Source of the DNA: Evansella caseinilytica
Lineage (GTDB): Bacteria > Bacillota > Bacilli > Bacillales > Salisediminibacteriaceae
DNA length: 64,000 nucleotides
Reading direction: 5' to 3'
Assembly (NCBI RefSeq): GCF_900107275.1
Contig: NZ_FNPI01000001.1
Coordinates: 496,001 to 560,000, forward strand
The position numbers were made by a program, and so were the translations under genes. Below, one piece after another: positions 1-8,844 of this stretch. The notes under the pieces were generated by a model. The model saw nothing but the letters and a program-made list of their open reading frames with translations. It had not been told where the DNA came from and did no database searches. The first letter of the stretch is position 1, and each line of letters begins with the position of its first letter.

Positions 1-2
1 TA

Positions 3-806
3 CAAATCATACCGTTTTTTATGGGGATCTATTATTCCTTTACATCCTGGAACGGCGTCAGCTCCGCCGTCGAATGGGTCGGCTTAGACAATTACAAACG
101 TATTTTTACCAACGATCAGCGATTTTTTGATTCCTTTTGGTTTACGACAAGATTCATGTTTGCTGCGGTAATTATCAGCAATCTCATCGGTTTTTCGCTG
201 GCGCTGCTCCTCAACGCCGCCTTAAAAACACGGAATATTTTACGGACGGTGTTTTTTATTCCGAATGTTATCGGCGGACTGTTGTTAGGTTTTATCTGGC
301 AGTTTATTTTCGTCCGAGGGTTTGCCGCCGTCGGGGAGCTTACAAATATCGGCTTTTTTCAGCTTCCATGGCTCGGAGATGCAACGACGGCCTTTTGGGG
401 AATTGTCATTGTTTTCGCCTGGCAAATCAGCGGCTACATGATGGTCATTTATATCGCGGCGCTGCAGGGCGTGGACACTTCCTTGCTGGAAGCGGCGAAA
501 ATCGACGGCGCCAATGCCTGGCAAACGCTTAGAAGAATTATCATTCCGTTAATTTTACCGGCATTTACGATTTGTTTCTTTCTTACCATTGCCATGGCGT
601 TTAAAATATTCGATTTAAACCTGTCCTTGACCGGAGGCGGGCCGTTTAATTCGACGCAATCCGTCGCCATCAATATTTATCAGGAAGCATTCACGAACAA
701 TAACTACGGCGTCGGCTCGGCGAAGGCAATTATTTTCTTTGTTGTCGTTGCCATCTTTACGACTGTGCAGGTAATGATCACGAAAAATAAGGAGGTGGAG
801 GCATAA
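3..806 (+). CDS. Carbohydrate ABC transporter permease, MalF/UgpA type (5' partial)
   Basis: Inner-membrane permease subunit of a binding-protein-dependent sugar importer. The reading frame is open upstream of the first ATG at position 21 (codons for Q-I-I-P-F-F precede it), so the true N-terminus lies before the window. Several hydrophobic segments are visible, and the EAA loop that contacts the ATPase is present (EAAKIDGANAWQTLRRIIIP). The stop codon overlaps the start of the next permease (TAATG), which indicates translational coupling. With the MalG-like permease and the binding lipoprotein downstream it makes a CUT1-type importer. No ATPase gene is visible; such systems in Bacillaceae often share one encoded elsewhere. 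Substrate unknown; oligosaccharides are likely from the family. Confidence 0.9.
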   Translation, partial: QIIPFFMGIYYSFTSWNGVSSAVEWVGLDNYKRIFTNDQRFFDSFWFTTRFMFAAVIISNLIGFSLALLLNAALKTRNILRTVFFIPNVIGGLLLGFIWQFIFVRGFAAVGELTNIGFFQLPWLGDATTAFWGIVIVFAWQISGYMMVIYIAALQGVDTSLLEAAKIDGANAWQTLRRIIIPLILPAFTICFFLTIAMAFKIFDLNLSLTGGGPFNSTQSVAINIYQEAFTNNNYGVGSAKAIIFFVVVAIFTTVQVMITKNKEVEA

Positions 807-1630
807 TGAACAAATATACGGCAAAAACGTTCAGCCTTGAAGTCATCGCCATCCTGATTGCTCTCTTGTTCCTGGTCCCTTTTTATTTCGTGATCGTCAA
901 CTCGCTGAAAAGCTTCTCGGAAATTCTCATTGATGCGGCGGCATTACCGCAGCAGCTGCTGTTCTCAAACTATGCGCAAGTATGGGAAATTCTCAACTTT
1001 CCAAAGGCATTTGTGAATTCACTTATTATCACTGTTTTTAGCAATATCGGCATTGTTGTCATCAGTTCCATGGCGGCGTGGAAAATGGTCAGGACTCCGG
1101 GAAAACTGAGTAAGCTTCTGTTTATCTTTTTCGTCGCGGCCATGGTCATTCCGTTCCAGACAGTGATGATTCCTTTGGTAAAACTCGGCGGAATGCTCGG
1201 CATCATGAACAGTATCCCCGGCATCATCATCATGTATTTCGGTTTTGGCGTGCCGCTTTCCTTGTTCTTATATCACGGCTTTGTGAAAACCGTTCCCGTC
1301 GAGGTGGAAGAATCAGCAACAATTGACGGCTGCTCCCAATTCGGCGTTTTCTGGAGAATTGTCTTTCCGCTGCTGAAGCCGATTACCGTGACAGTTGTCA
1401 TCTTGAACACGTTGTGGATATGGAATGATTATTTATTGCCGCTGCTTGTGTTGCAGGATGCCTCCCTAAGAACGATCCCGCTGGCAACGAGCTCGTTTTT
1501 TGCCCAGTATACAAAGCAGTGGGATATGGGGCTGGCTGCCCTTGTTATGGGGATTACGCCGATCGTTGTCTTCTTCCTGTTTTTGCAAAAGCATATTATC
1601 AAAGGCATTGCGGCAGGTTCAATCAAATAG
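806..1630 (+). CDS. Carbohydrate ABC transporter permease, MalG type
   Basis: Second permease of the sugar importer, 274 residues with about six membrane segments. The EAA loop is seen in VEVEESATIDGCSQFGVFWR near residues 165-185, typical of the MalG/AraQ family. The start ATG overlaps the preceding stop, and a GGAGGTGG ribosome binding site lies inside the end of the upstream gene. It is followed after about 200 bases by the binding lipoprotein. That spacing is larger than within the permease pair, so the lipoprotein may have its own promoter. Family assignment is secure; the sugar is not known. Confidence 0.92.
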   Translation: MNKYTAKTFSLEVIAILIALLFLVPFYFVIVNSLKSFSEILIDAAALPQQLLFSNYAQVWEILNFPKAFVNSLIITVFSNIGIVVISSMAAWKMVRTPGKLSKLLFIFFVAAMVIPFQTVMIPLVKLGGMLGIMNSIPGIIIMYFGFGVPLSLFLYHGFVKTVPVEVEESATIDGCSQFGVFWRIVFPLLKPITVTVVILNTLWIWNDYLLPLLVLQDASLRTIPLATSSFFAQYTKQWDMGLAALVMGITPIVVFFLFLQKHIIKGIAAGSIK

Positions 1631-1838
1631 TCGGAATCCCGACCGCCGCAATCCAGTCCGTCCTTTCTGTCGTCCGCTAAAACGCGGGCGGCGTACGACA
1701 AATCGGTTAGTGTTACAAGGCCTATGAAATGTTATTGGATAAAGCGGTTAGTAAAGTTTGCAGCACTGAGTATTGCTGCAAAATAAAATACAGCTTCAAC
1801 AAAAAAACAGAGACAATTTAAGGAGGGAAAATTGCTTT

Positions 1839-3155
1839 ATGAAACGTTTATTGTTAATGGTCGCCCTGCTCCTTTTCGTCGGTGTTTTCGCAGCTTGTTC
1901 ATCAAATGATTCAGATTCGGATTCAGGAAAGGATGATGCTTCAGAAGAAACCGGCGCCGGCGGAGATGCTGCTGGTACGGATAGTGAAAAGGAAGCCGTC
2001 ACGCTGAATTTCTTTCAGTTCAAAGTGGAAATTGCCGATCAGTTACGGGAGATGCTCGATGAATTTGAAGCAGAGCATCCGCATATTAAAGTGAATCTGG
2101 AAACAGTCGGCGGCGGCGCCGATTACGGAGCTGCCTTACGGGCGAAATTTGCCTCTGGTGAACGTCCGGACATTTTCAACAACGGCGGTTTTAATGAACT
2201 TGACTTGTGGCTGGAACACCTGGCCGATCTTTCCAACGAGCCGTGGGTGGAGCATTTGCTGCCGATTGGTGCGGCACCGATGACTGCTGAGGACGGCATC
2301 CTTTACGGCATGCCGGTAAATCTTGAAGGATACGGCTTTATTTACAATATTGATTTATTTGAACAGGCGGGCATTACTGAACCGCCGGCAACGCTCACAG
2401 AATTGCTCGCAGCTGCGGAAAAATTGGAGGAAAACGGCATCACCGCCTTTTCCGCCGGCTACGGAGAATGGTGGGTAATCGGACAGCATCTGTTAAACAT
2501 CCCGTTCGCGCAGCAGGAAGATCCGGTGACGTTCATCGAAGGCTTGTCAGAAGGAACAACTTCCTTTATCGGAAATCCGCGCTTTGAGGAATTCCAGCAA
2601 GTGATTGACATGGAGATCAATTACGGAAATGCCAATCCGCTGACAACAGATTACAATGCGCAGGTTACGCAGTTTGCTTCCGGTCAAACAGCAATGCTTC
2701 AACAAGGCAATTGGACGGAAAACATGATCTATGAAATCAATCCGGACATCAATATGGCATTCTTGCCGATTCCATTAAACGATGATGCAGGCGCAAATCG
2801 TATTCCGGTAGGAGTTCCGAACAACTGGGCCGTTTACAAAGACTCTGAGCACCTGGAAGAGGCGAAGCTGCTTCTCAACTGGATGGTTTCCTCTGACACC
2901 GGCAAGCGGTATTTGACCGAAGAATTCGCGTTTATTCCAGCTTTCGACAACATTGAACCTACTGGATTAGGTGCTCTTGGCGAATCAATTCTGGAGTACT
3001 CTGTTGAGGAAAAAACAATTCCATGGACTTGGTTCCGCTGGCCGGACGGAGCTAATCAGGATTTCGCAGCAGCTATCCAGGAGTATGTGGCAGGGCAGAT
3101 CGATTATGACGAATTGCTGGAGAACTTTCAATCAACATGGGATAACTTAAAGTAG
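1839..3155 (+). CDS. Sugar-binding lipoprotein (extracellular solute-binding protein family 1)
   Basis: Lipoprotein that captures the substrate for the importer, 438 residues. The start chosen is the ATG at 1839, nine bases after AGGAGG; a longer open frame starts at 1773 but would place the signal peptide internally. The N-terminus MKRLLLMVALLLF leads to the lipobox VFAAC, so the cysteine near residue 20 should be lipidated. A long Ser/Asp/Glu-rich linker follows, then the family-1 core beginning VTLNFFQFKVE. Binding proteins of this family deliver sugars to MalF/MalG-like permeases, which are encoded just upstream. Confidence 0.92.
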   Translation: MKRLLLMVALLLFVGVFAACSSNDSDSDSGKDDASEETGAGGDAAGTDSEKEAVTLNFFQFKVEIADQLREMLDEFEAEHPHIKVNLETVGGGADYGAALRAKFASGERPDIFNNGGFNELDLWLEHLADLSNEPWVEHLLPIGAAPMTAEDGILYGMPVNLEGYGFIYNIDLFEQAGITEPPATLTELLAAAEKLEENGITAFSAGYGEWWVIGQHLLNIPFAQQEDPVTFIEGLSEGTTSFIGNPRFEEFQQVIDMEINYGNANPLTTDYNAQVTQFASGQTAMLQQGNWTENMIYEINPDINMAFLPIPLNDDAGANRIPVGVPNNWAVYKDSEHLEEAKLLLNWMVSSDTGKRYLTEEFAFIPAFDNIEPTGLGALGESILEYSVEEKTIPWTWFRWPDGANQDFAAAIQEYVAGQIDYDELLENFQSTWDNLK

Positions 3156-3178
3156 CCATTGTCGTTTCCATGTCAGAA

Positions 3179-3222
3179 GGGGGTGTCTCAAAAGGGTGCT
3201 TTTTCCCTTTTGAGACACCCCC
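3179..3222 (+). terminator. 44-nt perfect hairpin after the sugar ABC operon
   Basis: Two 18-base arms (3179-3196 and 3205-3222) pair perfectly around an 8-base loop TGCTTTTT. It lies 24 bases after the stop of the binding protein, so it probably ends the transcript, although no T-run follows the right arm. The same 44-nt layout recurs elsewhere in the window (16812, 18825, 25328, 28235, 37368, 37519), and this copy is joined to a longer dispersed repeat on its right. Confidence 0.7.
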
Positions 3223-3540
3223 GAAGCAATGAGCCACACTTCACCGAGAAGCTGCGAGCTGTCTCATTGTGCCATCGCGCGCGATGGCACTTGGATCGAC
3301 ATCATTGCAATACTGGCAGAGGAAGAGACAATGAGCGAAGCCGCTTCAGCTTTTCTAAATTCCGATAGGAGTGGTTTTTTCTCATCGAGCGTGCAGCGAC
3401 GAGCAAAGCTACGATGCCTCTCACATCGAGTTGTCTCGACGGATAGTCATCGAAGCTGTGCTGGCAGAGGAAGAGACAAGCACGGTGCCATTGCCCTGAT
3501 ATTTTAAATAGTTTAGGCTTTTGATACAGCTCTTTCTGCC
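3223..3540 (+). repeat. Long structured intergenic repeat, copy A
   Basis: This stretch has no credible gene. It closely matches 54330-54620, and part of it matches the reverse complement of 28110-28230. It contains a perfect 22-base palindrome at 3269-3290 built on GTGCCATCGC, followed by a sequence with GAAGAGACAATGAG that can pair back with CTCATTGT before the palindrome. A second stem region lies around 3419-3480. Open frames here are shadows of the repeat. Confidence 0.8.
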
Positions 3541-3666
3541 TTATACTAAACGTGTGTGGAAAACAACGAATTGCGCAACATATGTATTGAAGAGCGATGA
3601 AAACGGACAGCTTCCCTGGATTTTTCAACACCATTAAAACAAAAACGTATAACAAGGGGGGATTTC

Positions 3667-5451
3667 ATGTTTAAGCGAAGCATTCGTAATAAGCTGATTA
3701 TTCTGCTGTTGTTAATTACGATTATTCCGTTTGGAACCTCCATTGCGATTACGTTTTTTTATACAAAGGAAACGCTGAAGGAGCAGACGATTCAAGAAAG
3801 CGTCAACCTGCTTTTTCAGGGGAAAGTAAATATCGAAACGTACTTAAAAGAACTAAACAATCTTATTCTCGTCAATTATAATAATTCGGATTTCATGCTT
3901 TACTTAAAAACCCCCGGTTCGGCTAATGACTATACGTTGACGCGATCCGTCAACCATGTCTTGAATTCGTTGCTATTCGGGGATGACAGCATCCATCGCG
4001 TTTCGATGTCCATCGTTCAGAACCATCAATTCGTCACAACCTCAAAGCAATCTTCCATCGTTTATACCGATCTCGCCGATGATCTGAACACAGAGCACTA
4101 TAACAACGCGGAAGAGAGCCCGTATAATCTTTTTATTGAGGCCAGCCCGGCAACCGGCAAATTCATCCTGCACCGCGCATTCAGGAACGTTCCTGCCGCA
4201 GAGGTGCTTGCCTATTTTTCTGTGGAAGTAAGGCCGGACAAAATTAATGACTTGAGCAATCATCTCTACCATCGCGGCAGCGAGGAATTTTATATCCTTA
4301 CTCCTGAAGGGGACTTTATTTATCATTCCAACGGGCTTCCGGTAAACGATGCGGAAAAAGCATGGGTGGATGCCCTTGTTCATTCGGAGGTAGATCAGGG
4401 AAAAATGGAGTGGAGCGACGATACGTTTCAGGGGATGCTGATTTTTGATACGATTTCCAATGCTGCGGGAGGCTGGATACTCGTTAAAAGAGTCCCCTAT
4501 GCGATATTGTACGAAAGCGCTTACGGAATGGCGACAATCAATATTTTTTTAGGAGTCGTCGGCTTGTGCCTCGTCATTTTTGCCTCCCTGCTCGTGTCGG
4601 TAAAAATTACAACGCCGATCCGCGAGCTTGTAAAAAACATCAGACAAGTGGAAAAAGGAGATTTGCGGGTCCGGTTTGAATCGCTTGGGAACGATGAAAT
4701 CGGAATTCTTGGGCATCGGTTCAAAATGATGGTTGAACGAATCAACCAGCTAATTAACCGCGAGTATAAGCTTGAGCTGGAAAACAAGACGAATCAGCTG
4801 AAGGTGCTGCAATCGCAAATCAATCCGCATTTTTTATACAATACGCTGCAGTCGATCGGGACGATGGCGTTAAAAAGCAATGCCCCGCAAGTTTACACTT
4901 CCTTGACGGAGCTGTCGCAGATCATGCGATACGGAATGAATACCGATGAGGATGTCGTTCCGCTGGTAAAGGAAGTGAATTATACGAAAGCTTACATGCA
5001 GCTGCAAAAACAGCGGTTTGGCGAGGAACTCGTCTATATTTTGGATGTGGATGAAGACACATTAAACGTGCCTGTGCCAAAAATGCTTTTGCAGCCGGTG
5101 ATTGAAAATTATTTTAAGCACGGATTTGATATTCGGGAAAACGTCGGTGAAATAATCGTGACGGCAAAAAAGGACGCTGCTTTTTTGCACATAAAAATCA
5201 AGGATAATGGTGTTGGAATAGTAGAGGAGCGACTACAGCAGCTGCGTCAGCATCTGTATTCGGAAGAAAGCGGTCATTCAGATGAAATTCAAATGGGAAT
5301 CGGCCTGAAGAACGTTTATACCCGCTTAAAGCTTTACTATTCCGGCCGGGCCGCATTGACGCTTCAAAGCCGTAAACAAGGGGGCTTTTGCGTAGCGATG
5401 AAGCTTCCGCTAGAAATGGAGGATGGTATCGATGAAAGCGCTGATCGTTGA
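3667..5451 (+). CDS. Sensor histidine kinase, YesM family
   Basis: Membrane sensor kinase of 594 residues. One transmembrane helix lies at about residues 10-30, then an extracellular dCache-like region, a second helix at about 292-312, a HAMP linker (KITTPIRELVKNI), then the His_kinase domain. The phospho-acceptor is His388 in QINPHFLYNTLQSI, the YesM signature. The N-box (PVIENYFKHGF) and G-box (DNGVGI) follow. It overlaps the next gene by 20 bases. YesM-type kinases usually sense sugars or oligosaccharides and act on a YesN regulator; the adjacent importer is the likely target. The ribosome binding site AAGGGGGG precedes ATG 3667. Confidence 0.93.
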   Translation: MFKRSIRNKLIILLLLITIIPFGTSIAITFFYTKETLKEQTIQESVNLLFQGKVNIETYLKELNNLILVNYNNSDFMLYLKTPGSANDYTLTRSVNHVLNSLLFGDDSIHRVSMSIVQNHQFVTTSKQSSIVYTDLADDLNTEHYNNAEESPYNLFIEASPATGKFILHRAFRNVPAAEVLAYFSVEVRPDKINDLSNHLYHRGSEEFYILTPEGDFIYHSNGLPVNDAEKAWVDALVHSEVDQGKMEWSDDTFQGMLIFDTISNAAGGWILVKRVPYAILYESAYGMATINIFLGVVGLCLVIFASLLVSVKITTPIRELVKNIRQVEKGDLRVRFESLGNDEIGILGHRFKMMVERINQLINREYKLELENKTNQLKVLQSQINPHFLYNTLQSIGTMALKSNAPQVYTSLTELSQIMRYGMNTDEDVVPLVKEVNYTKAYMQLQKQRFGEELVYILDVDEDTLNVPVPKMLLQPVIENYFKHGFDIRENVGEIIVTAKKDAAFLHIKIKDNGVGIVEERLQQLRQHLYSEESGHSDEIQMGIGLKNVYTRLKLYYSGRAALTLQSRKQGGFCVAMKLPLEMEDGIDESADR

Positions 5452-7015
5452 TGACGAAAAGCATGTCCGTGAAGGCTTGATATTGTTGGCCAAGTGGGAA
5501 AAATACGGGATTGACACGATTTTAGAAGCGGTAGACGGCGCGGAAGCAATGAAGCTGATCACGGAGCATGAACCGGAAATTATTTTTACAGATATGCATA
5601 TGCCGAGGTGTGACGGCATTGAGTTAATCAAGTGGCTCCACGCGGAAAATATTCACGCGAAGACGATTGTCGTCAGCGGCTACGATGACTTTATGTATTT
5701 AAAAAATGCCATTAAATACGGAACATGCGATTATTTACTGAAGCCGATTCATCAGCGGGACCTGGATGACACGCTCGGGCGTGCCGTGGAAAAATGGCAG
5801 GAGCAGCATGCGGGACGTCTAGCCAAGCTTGCCAACGATCAAGCGGTATGGGATCATCTCCTCTCCGGAAGTTTAAAAAAGCCGCAGCTGCCGGATCGGG
5901 TGATTGAGGAGATCAAACAGTCGTTCCGAACGAATGTATCGCATGAACAGTACACCATCGCTTTACAGCCGATAACAATGGCGGTTCACAAAGCCTTTCA
6001 AGGTGATAAGGAACAGGCTTTTTCCACGCTGCTGCCAATCATTAACAAAGTGCTTGCCAGGTCCAAAAAGGGCGTTGCTTTCCGGAACAGATACAAAGAG
6101 GAGGAAATTGCTGTCCTGCTTTGGGAAGATATCGATTATTCCGTGGTTGTGGGCGATATTCTCGCGCTTTTGAAAAAGGAGATCGGGCTGCATTTGACGT
6201 TAATAACCGGGCGGCCGTCCCGGCAAATAAATGAGGCTTATGCATCGGCAAGGTCGGCAAGTGACAATCACAACTTGTTTTTGGAGGAGCGCGCAGAGGG
6301 GGATGGCTTGCTCTGCACCGCAGATACAGAAAGCAAGCAGACAGCTGCCAATGTTTTTGATTATGCGGAGGAACTGAAGTGGGCGGTGCAAAGCGGCAGC
6401 CGCGAGCAGCTCGATGATGTACTAGAACAGATTTTCACGGCAATTCAACAATGCCGGCAGTTTACGCGGGAGCAGCTGAACCAGTGGGAAAACGAATTTG
6501 ATATCTTAAAAGGTCATTGGTTTAAGGAGTACGGAATTGATGCCTATCGTCCGCTGTCTAAAGGGGATGATTATTGGGGCGGCAACGGCAGGTTTTCATT
6601 TACCCGTTTTAAAGCAGAAAAGCGAAAGCAATTTCACGAACTGCTGGAAATCATCGGCGAGGTGGAATATAAAAAAGAAAAAAACAGCGTCCGGAAAATT
6701 GAAGAGTATTTGCGGTTGAATTATCAAAAGGATATCAGCTTGAGCGAGATCGCCGACCGCTTTTATTTAAGTAGAGAGTATATTTCCCGCAAATTTAAGC
6801 AGCAGTTTCACGAAACGATGACGGACTACGTGACGAAAATCCGGATTGACAAAGCGAAGGAACTGCTCGCGAATCCGTATTTAAAAGTATATGAAATTGC
6901 CAATGCCGTCGGTTATCAAAACGATAAATATTTTATTAAAGTGTTTAAGAAAATTGAAGGCCGAACACCAAGTGAATATCGCGCTTCCCTACTCGACAAA
7001 GGTGAGAAAAACTAA
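5432..7015 (+). CDS. Response regulator with AraC output, YesN family
   Basis: Cytoplasmic transcription regulator of 527 residues. The receiver domain has acidic residues D7-D8, the phosphorylation site Asp54 (IIFTDMHMP) and a C-terminal lysine in DYLLKPI. A central variable region follows, then two AraC helix-turn-helix units at the C-terminus (ISLSEIADRFYLSREYISRKF and IANAVGYQNDKYFIKVFKK). ATG 5432 is preferred over the upstream ATG at 5423 because GGAGG abuts the latter and is spaced correctly from the former. Partner of the overlapping YesM kinase; expected to activate the upstream sugar operon. Confidence 0.93.
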   Translation: MKALIVDDEKHVREGLILLAKWEKYGIDTILEAVDGAEAMKLITEHEPEIIFTDMHMPRCDGIELIKWLHAENIHAKTIVVSGYDDFMYLKNAIKYGTCDYLLKPIHQRDLDDTLGRAVEKWQEQHAGRLAKLANDQAVWDHLLSGSLKKPQLPDRVIEEIKQSFRTNVSHEQYTIALQPITMAVHKAFQGDKEQAFSTLLPIINKVLARSKKGVAFRNRYKEEEIAVLLWEDIDYSVVVGDILALLKKEIGLHLTLITGRPSRQINEAYASARSASDNHNLFLEERAEGDGLLCTADTESKQTAANVFDYAEELKWAVQSGSREQLDDVLEQIFTAIQQCRQFTREQLNQWENEFDILKGHWFKEYGIDAYRPLSKGDDYWGGNGRFSFTRFKAEKRKQFHELLEIIGEVEYKKEKNSVRKIEEYLRLNYQKDISLSEIADRFYLSREYISRKFKQQFHETMTDYVTKIRIDKAKELLANPYLKVYEIANAVGYQNDKYFIKVFKKIEGRTPSEYRASLLDKGEKN

Positions 7016-7016
7016 A

Positions 7017-7290
7017 GCCGGCGGGAAAACAAGCTTCGAACTTCGCCGATACGGAAAAAAGGATGAGATCGGCAGGAAAACGATCCGAATCGACGGGAAA
7101 AATCCTAATTTCGGCGGGAAGAATGTAAAAATCGACGGGAAAACAAGCTTCGAACTTCGCCGATACGGCAAAAAGGATTAAATCGACGGGAAAATGCTCC
7201 GAATCAACGAAAAAAAAACATAAAAAAGGCGGAATTAGGCAGAAAAAAATATTGAACAAGCAGAAAATGCTTCAAATCCGGCGGGAACCT
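7017..7290. repeat. Short degenerate tandem repeats (CGACGGGAAAA type)
   Basis: At least eight degenerate units of about 20-27 bases share the core ATCGRCGGGAAAA followed by CCGA-like spacers. A longer pair, AAGCTTCGAACTTCGCCGAT, occurs identically near 7032 and 7147. The region begins right at the stop codon of the response regulator. Frames across it on both strands give low-complexity peptides and no ribosome binding site, so I treat it as non-coding. Confidence 0.75.
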
Positions 7291-7496
7291 ACCATCTACC
7301 ATCACACATGCATGGTATGGGAACAAGAGCCGGATGAAATTTTTTTAAATTAGCAAAAAATTTCGTGTATTAATTTTTTGAAAATGGAGAATATAAGAGC
7401 GTATTCAAAAGGCAATCATTCCTAACCAATAATGGATTACCGGCAATGTAAAAATGCCGATTGTGATGAAATTCTATCGAAAGGAGAAGTGGATAA

Positions 7497-7667
7497 ATGG
7501 AAGCAGACATGAGCATGGAGGAAGTCCTTCATGGAATTCAAAAATTAAAAAATGAACTGGGGGTGTTAAACAAAAAGAAAGTGAAAAAATCTCATCCAGA
7601 TTTAATGAAAAACGCTCTGTATTATTTTCCGGACTGGCAGACAGCCATCGACAGAAGCTTGTTATAA
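7497..7667 (+). CDS. Small protein with HNH-repeat-like motif
   Basis: A 56-residue protein absent from longer gene sets because of its size. ATG 7497 is preceded by AAAGGAGAAGTGG. The first half is a predicted helix (MSMEEVLHGIQKLKNELGVL). The second half, SHPDLMKNALYYFPDWQTAI, resembles one unit of the homing-endonuclease-associated repeat (HNH_repeat type: hydrophobic-x3-A-x2-YFxxWxxA), a small DNA-binding-like helical module in many Bacillus proteins. The good ribosome binding site and codon pattern support expression. Function unknown; the motif link is from memory of the pattern. Confidence 0.6.
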   Translation: MEADMSMEEVLHGIQKLKNELGVLNKKKVKKSHPDLMKNALYYFPDWQTAIDRSLL

Positions 7668-7702
7668 ATCTGCCGCAGCAAAACGAGACGATAGCAGACG
7701 GG

Positions 7703-7745
7703 GGAGGTGTCTCAAAAGCGTCTATTTCCCTTTTCAGACACCTCC
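7703..7745 (+). terminator. Hairpin of the 44-nt family after the small gene
   Basis: Arms 7703-7718 and 7730-7745 pair over 16 positions with one mismatch around the loop. The core GGTGTCTCAAAAG matches the hairpin at 3179. It lies 36 bases after the stop of the 56-residue gene and is a plausible terminator. Confidence 0.6.
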
Positions 7746-7900
7746 GAAGCCGAATCCCTTGCCCATGTAATTATCCAATGTCGACTTTTGTTTCACCGAG
7801 AATGAACAAGCTAGCTTAACTTCCAGTCCAAAAAGCAACATTCGTTTACGAAACCAGCCTTTCATAGAAAAGAAGAATATTTCTGATTGTAAGGAAATAA

Positions 7901-8105
7901 GCTTCCTCGCTAAATCATGTGGAAAGGAAGAATAGACTTGGAGATTTTATATGGAGTGGCGGGCATGATCGCATGAATAGCGAAAGCTAATATCCCGTGA
8001 TATTGGTGGCTTGGCTTGAGTGTCATGCCCGCAGAGGCACCATGTCAAATCGACGATGTTTCGATGATTTTTCTCTATTCTCATACCAAATAGCGAAAAG
8101 CCGGA
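7901..8105 (+). repeat. ~205-bp repeat, copy 1
   Basis: Almost the same sequence occurs at 24209-24412, with about a dozen substitutions over 205 bases. An internal inverted pair, GCGGGCAT at 7959-7966 and ATGCCCGC at 8025-8032, is conserved in both copies. A short open frame inside has no ribosome binding site. The element may be a structured RNA or a small mobile repeat. Copy 1 sits just beyond the 3' end of the KtrC gene on the other strand. Confidence 0.75.
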
Positions 8106-8178
8106 AAGAAGTAGTTATTTCGCAAATGGGATTATTTGTAATTGGTGGCGAGGGGGATGGAGAAAGATTGATTGCGGG

Positions 8179-8844
8179 TTACATCGCCTGATCTTCAAAG
8201 CGTTTTATATCGTCGTTGTGACCGATGACGATAAGCATGTCTTTTACGGAAATCCGGTAGTCAGGCTCCGGGGAAATGTTGATGCTTTCTCCCGTTTTTA
8301 TCGCGAGGATTGTCACGCCGAAACGCGCCCGAATATTTAACTCGAGAAGCGATTTTCCTTCCAGCTTGGAGGTAGCGACAAGCTCAACGATACTGTAAAC
8401 ATCGGACAGTTCGATGTAGTCGATCACCTTATCATCCGCCATCTGCTGCGCAACTCTTTTGCCCATATCTTTTTCCGGATGAACGACCTGGTCCGCGCCG
8501 ATTTTTGTCAATACTCGATGGTGATAATCATTTTTTGCTTTCACCCATACATTTTTAATTTGCAGCTCTTTTAGCAGCAACGTTGTTAAAATACTTGCTT
8601 GGATATTTTCACCGATGGCAACGATGACGTAGTCGAAGTTTCGTACACCTAGCGAGCGGAGCGATTGCTCGTCGGTGGCATCCGCCACAACCGCATGTGT
8701 TGCAATGTTTGCATATTCGTTAACCTTATGCTCGTCCATATCCATCACAAGCACTTCATGCCCCATTCTGACTAGCTCTCTGCAGACGCTTCCGCCGAAT
8801 CGGCCTAAACCAATTACAATAAATTGCTTTTTCCTGGTCATCAT
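8179..8844 (-). CDS. ktrC: Potassium uptake gating subunit KtrC/TrkA family
   Basis: Cytoplasmic RCK protein of 221 residues that gates a KtrB/KtrD-type potassium translocator. RCK-N has the dinucleotide motif IGLGRFGGSVCREL near the start and a Rossmann fold continuing to about residue 135. RCK-C occupies about 140-221 and ends in the typical KDMLIVIGHNDDIKRFE. In the family RCK-N binds ATP/ADP or NAD(H), and RCK-C of KtrA/KtrC binds c-di-AMP, which closes the channel. AAGGAG precedes the tandem ATG-ATG start. No membrane subunit is adjacent, typical of ktrC. Its closeness to a c-di-AMP-controlled kdp operon is notable. KtrA is the alternative name. Confidence 0.88.
   Translation of the reverse strand: MMTRKKQFIVIGLGRFGGSVCRELVRMGHEVLVMDMDEHKVNEYANIATHAVVADATDEQSLRSLGVRNFDYVIVAIGENIQASILTTLLLKELQIKNVWVKAKNDYHHRVLTKIGADQVVHPEKDMGKRVAQQMADDKVIDYIELSDVYSIVELVATSKLEGKSLLELNIRARFGVTILAIKTGESINISPEPDYRISVKDMLIVIGHNDDIKRFEDQAM

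Noticed and set aside
137-532. Long alternate frame inside the first permease
   Set aside because: Shadow of a clear MalF-like gene on the same strand; Cys/Arg-rich composition and no ribosome binding site.
3229-3507. Frames across the long repeat (also at 54332-54767)
   Set aside because: The two copies give similar peptides only because the DNA repeat is shared; no ribosome binding site, and conservation follows the stems.
3156-3666. Insertion sequence at the sugar-operon boundary
   Set aside because: Repeats are present but no transposase or remnant is readable in any frame.
7017-7290. Possible CRISPR array from regular short repeats
   Set aside because: Units are degenerate and vary in length, spacers are not unique sequences of equal size, and no cas gene is in the window.
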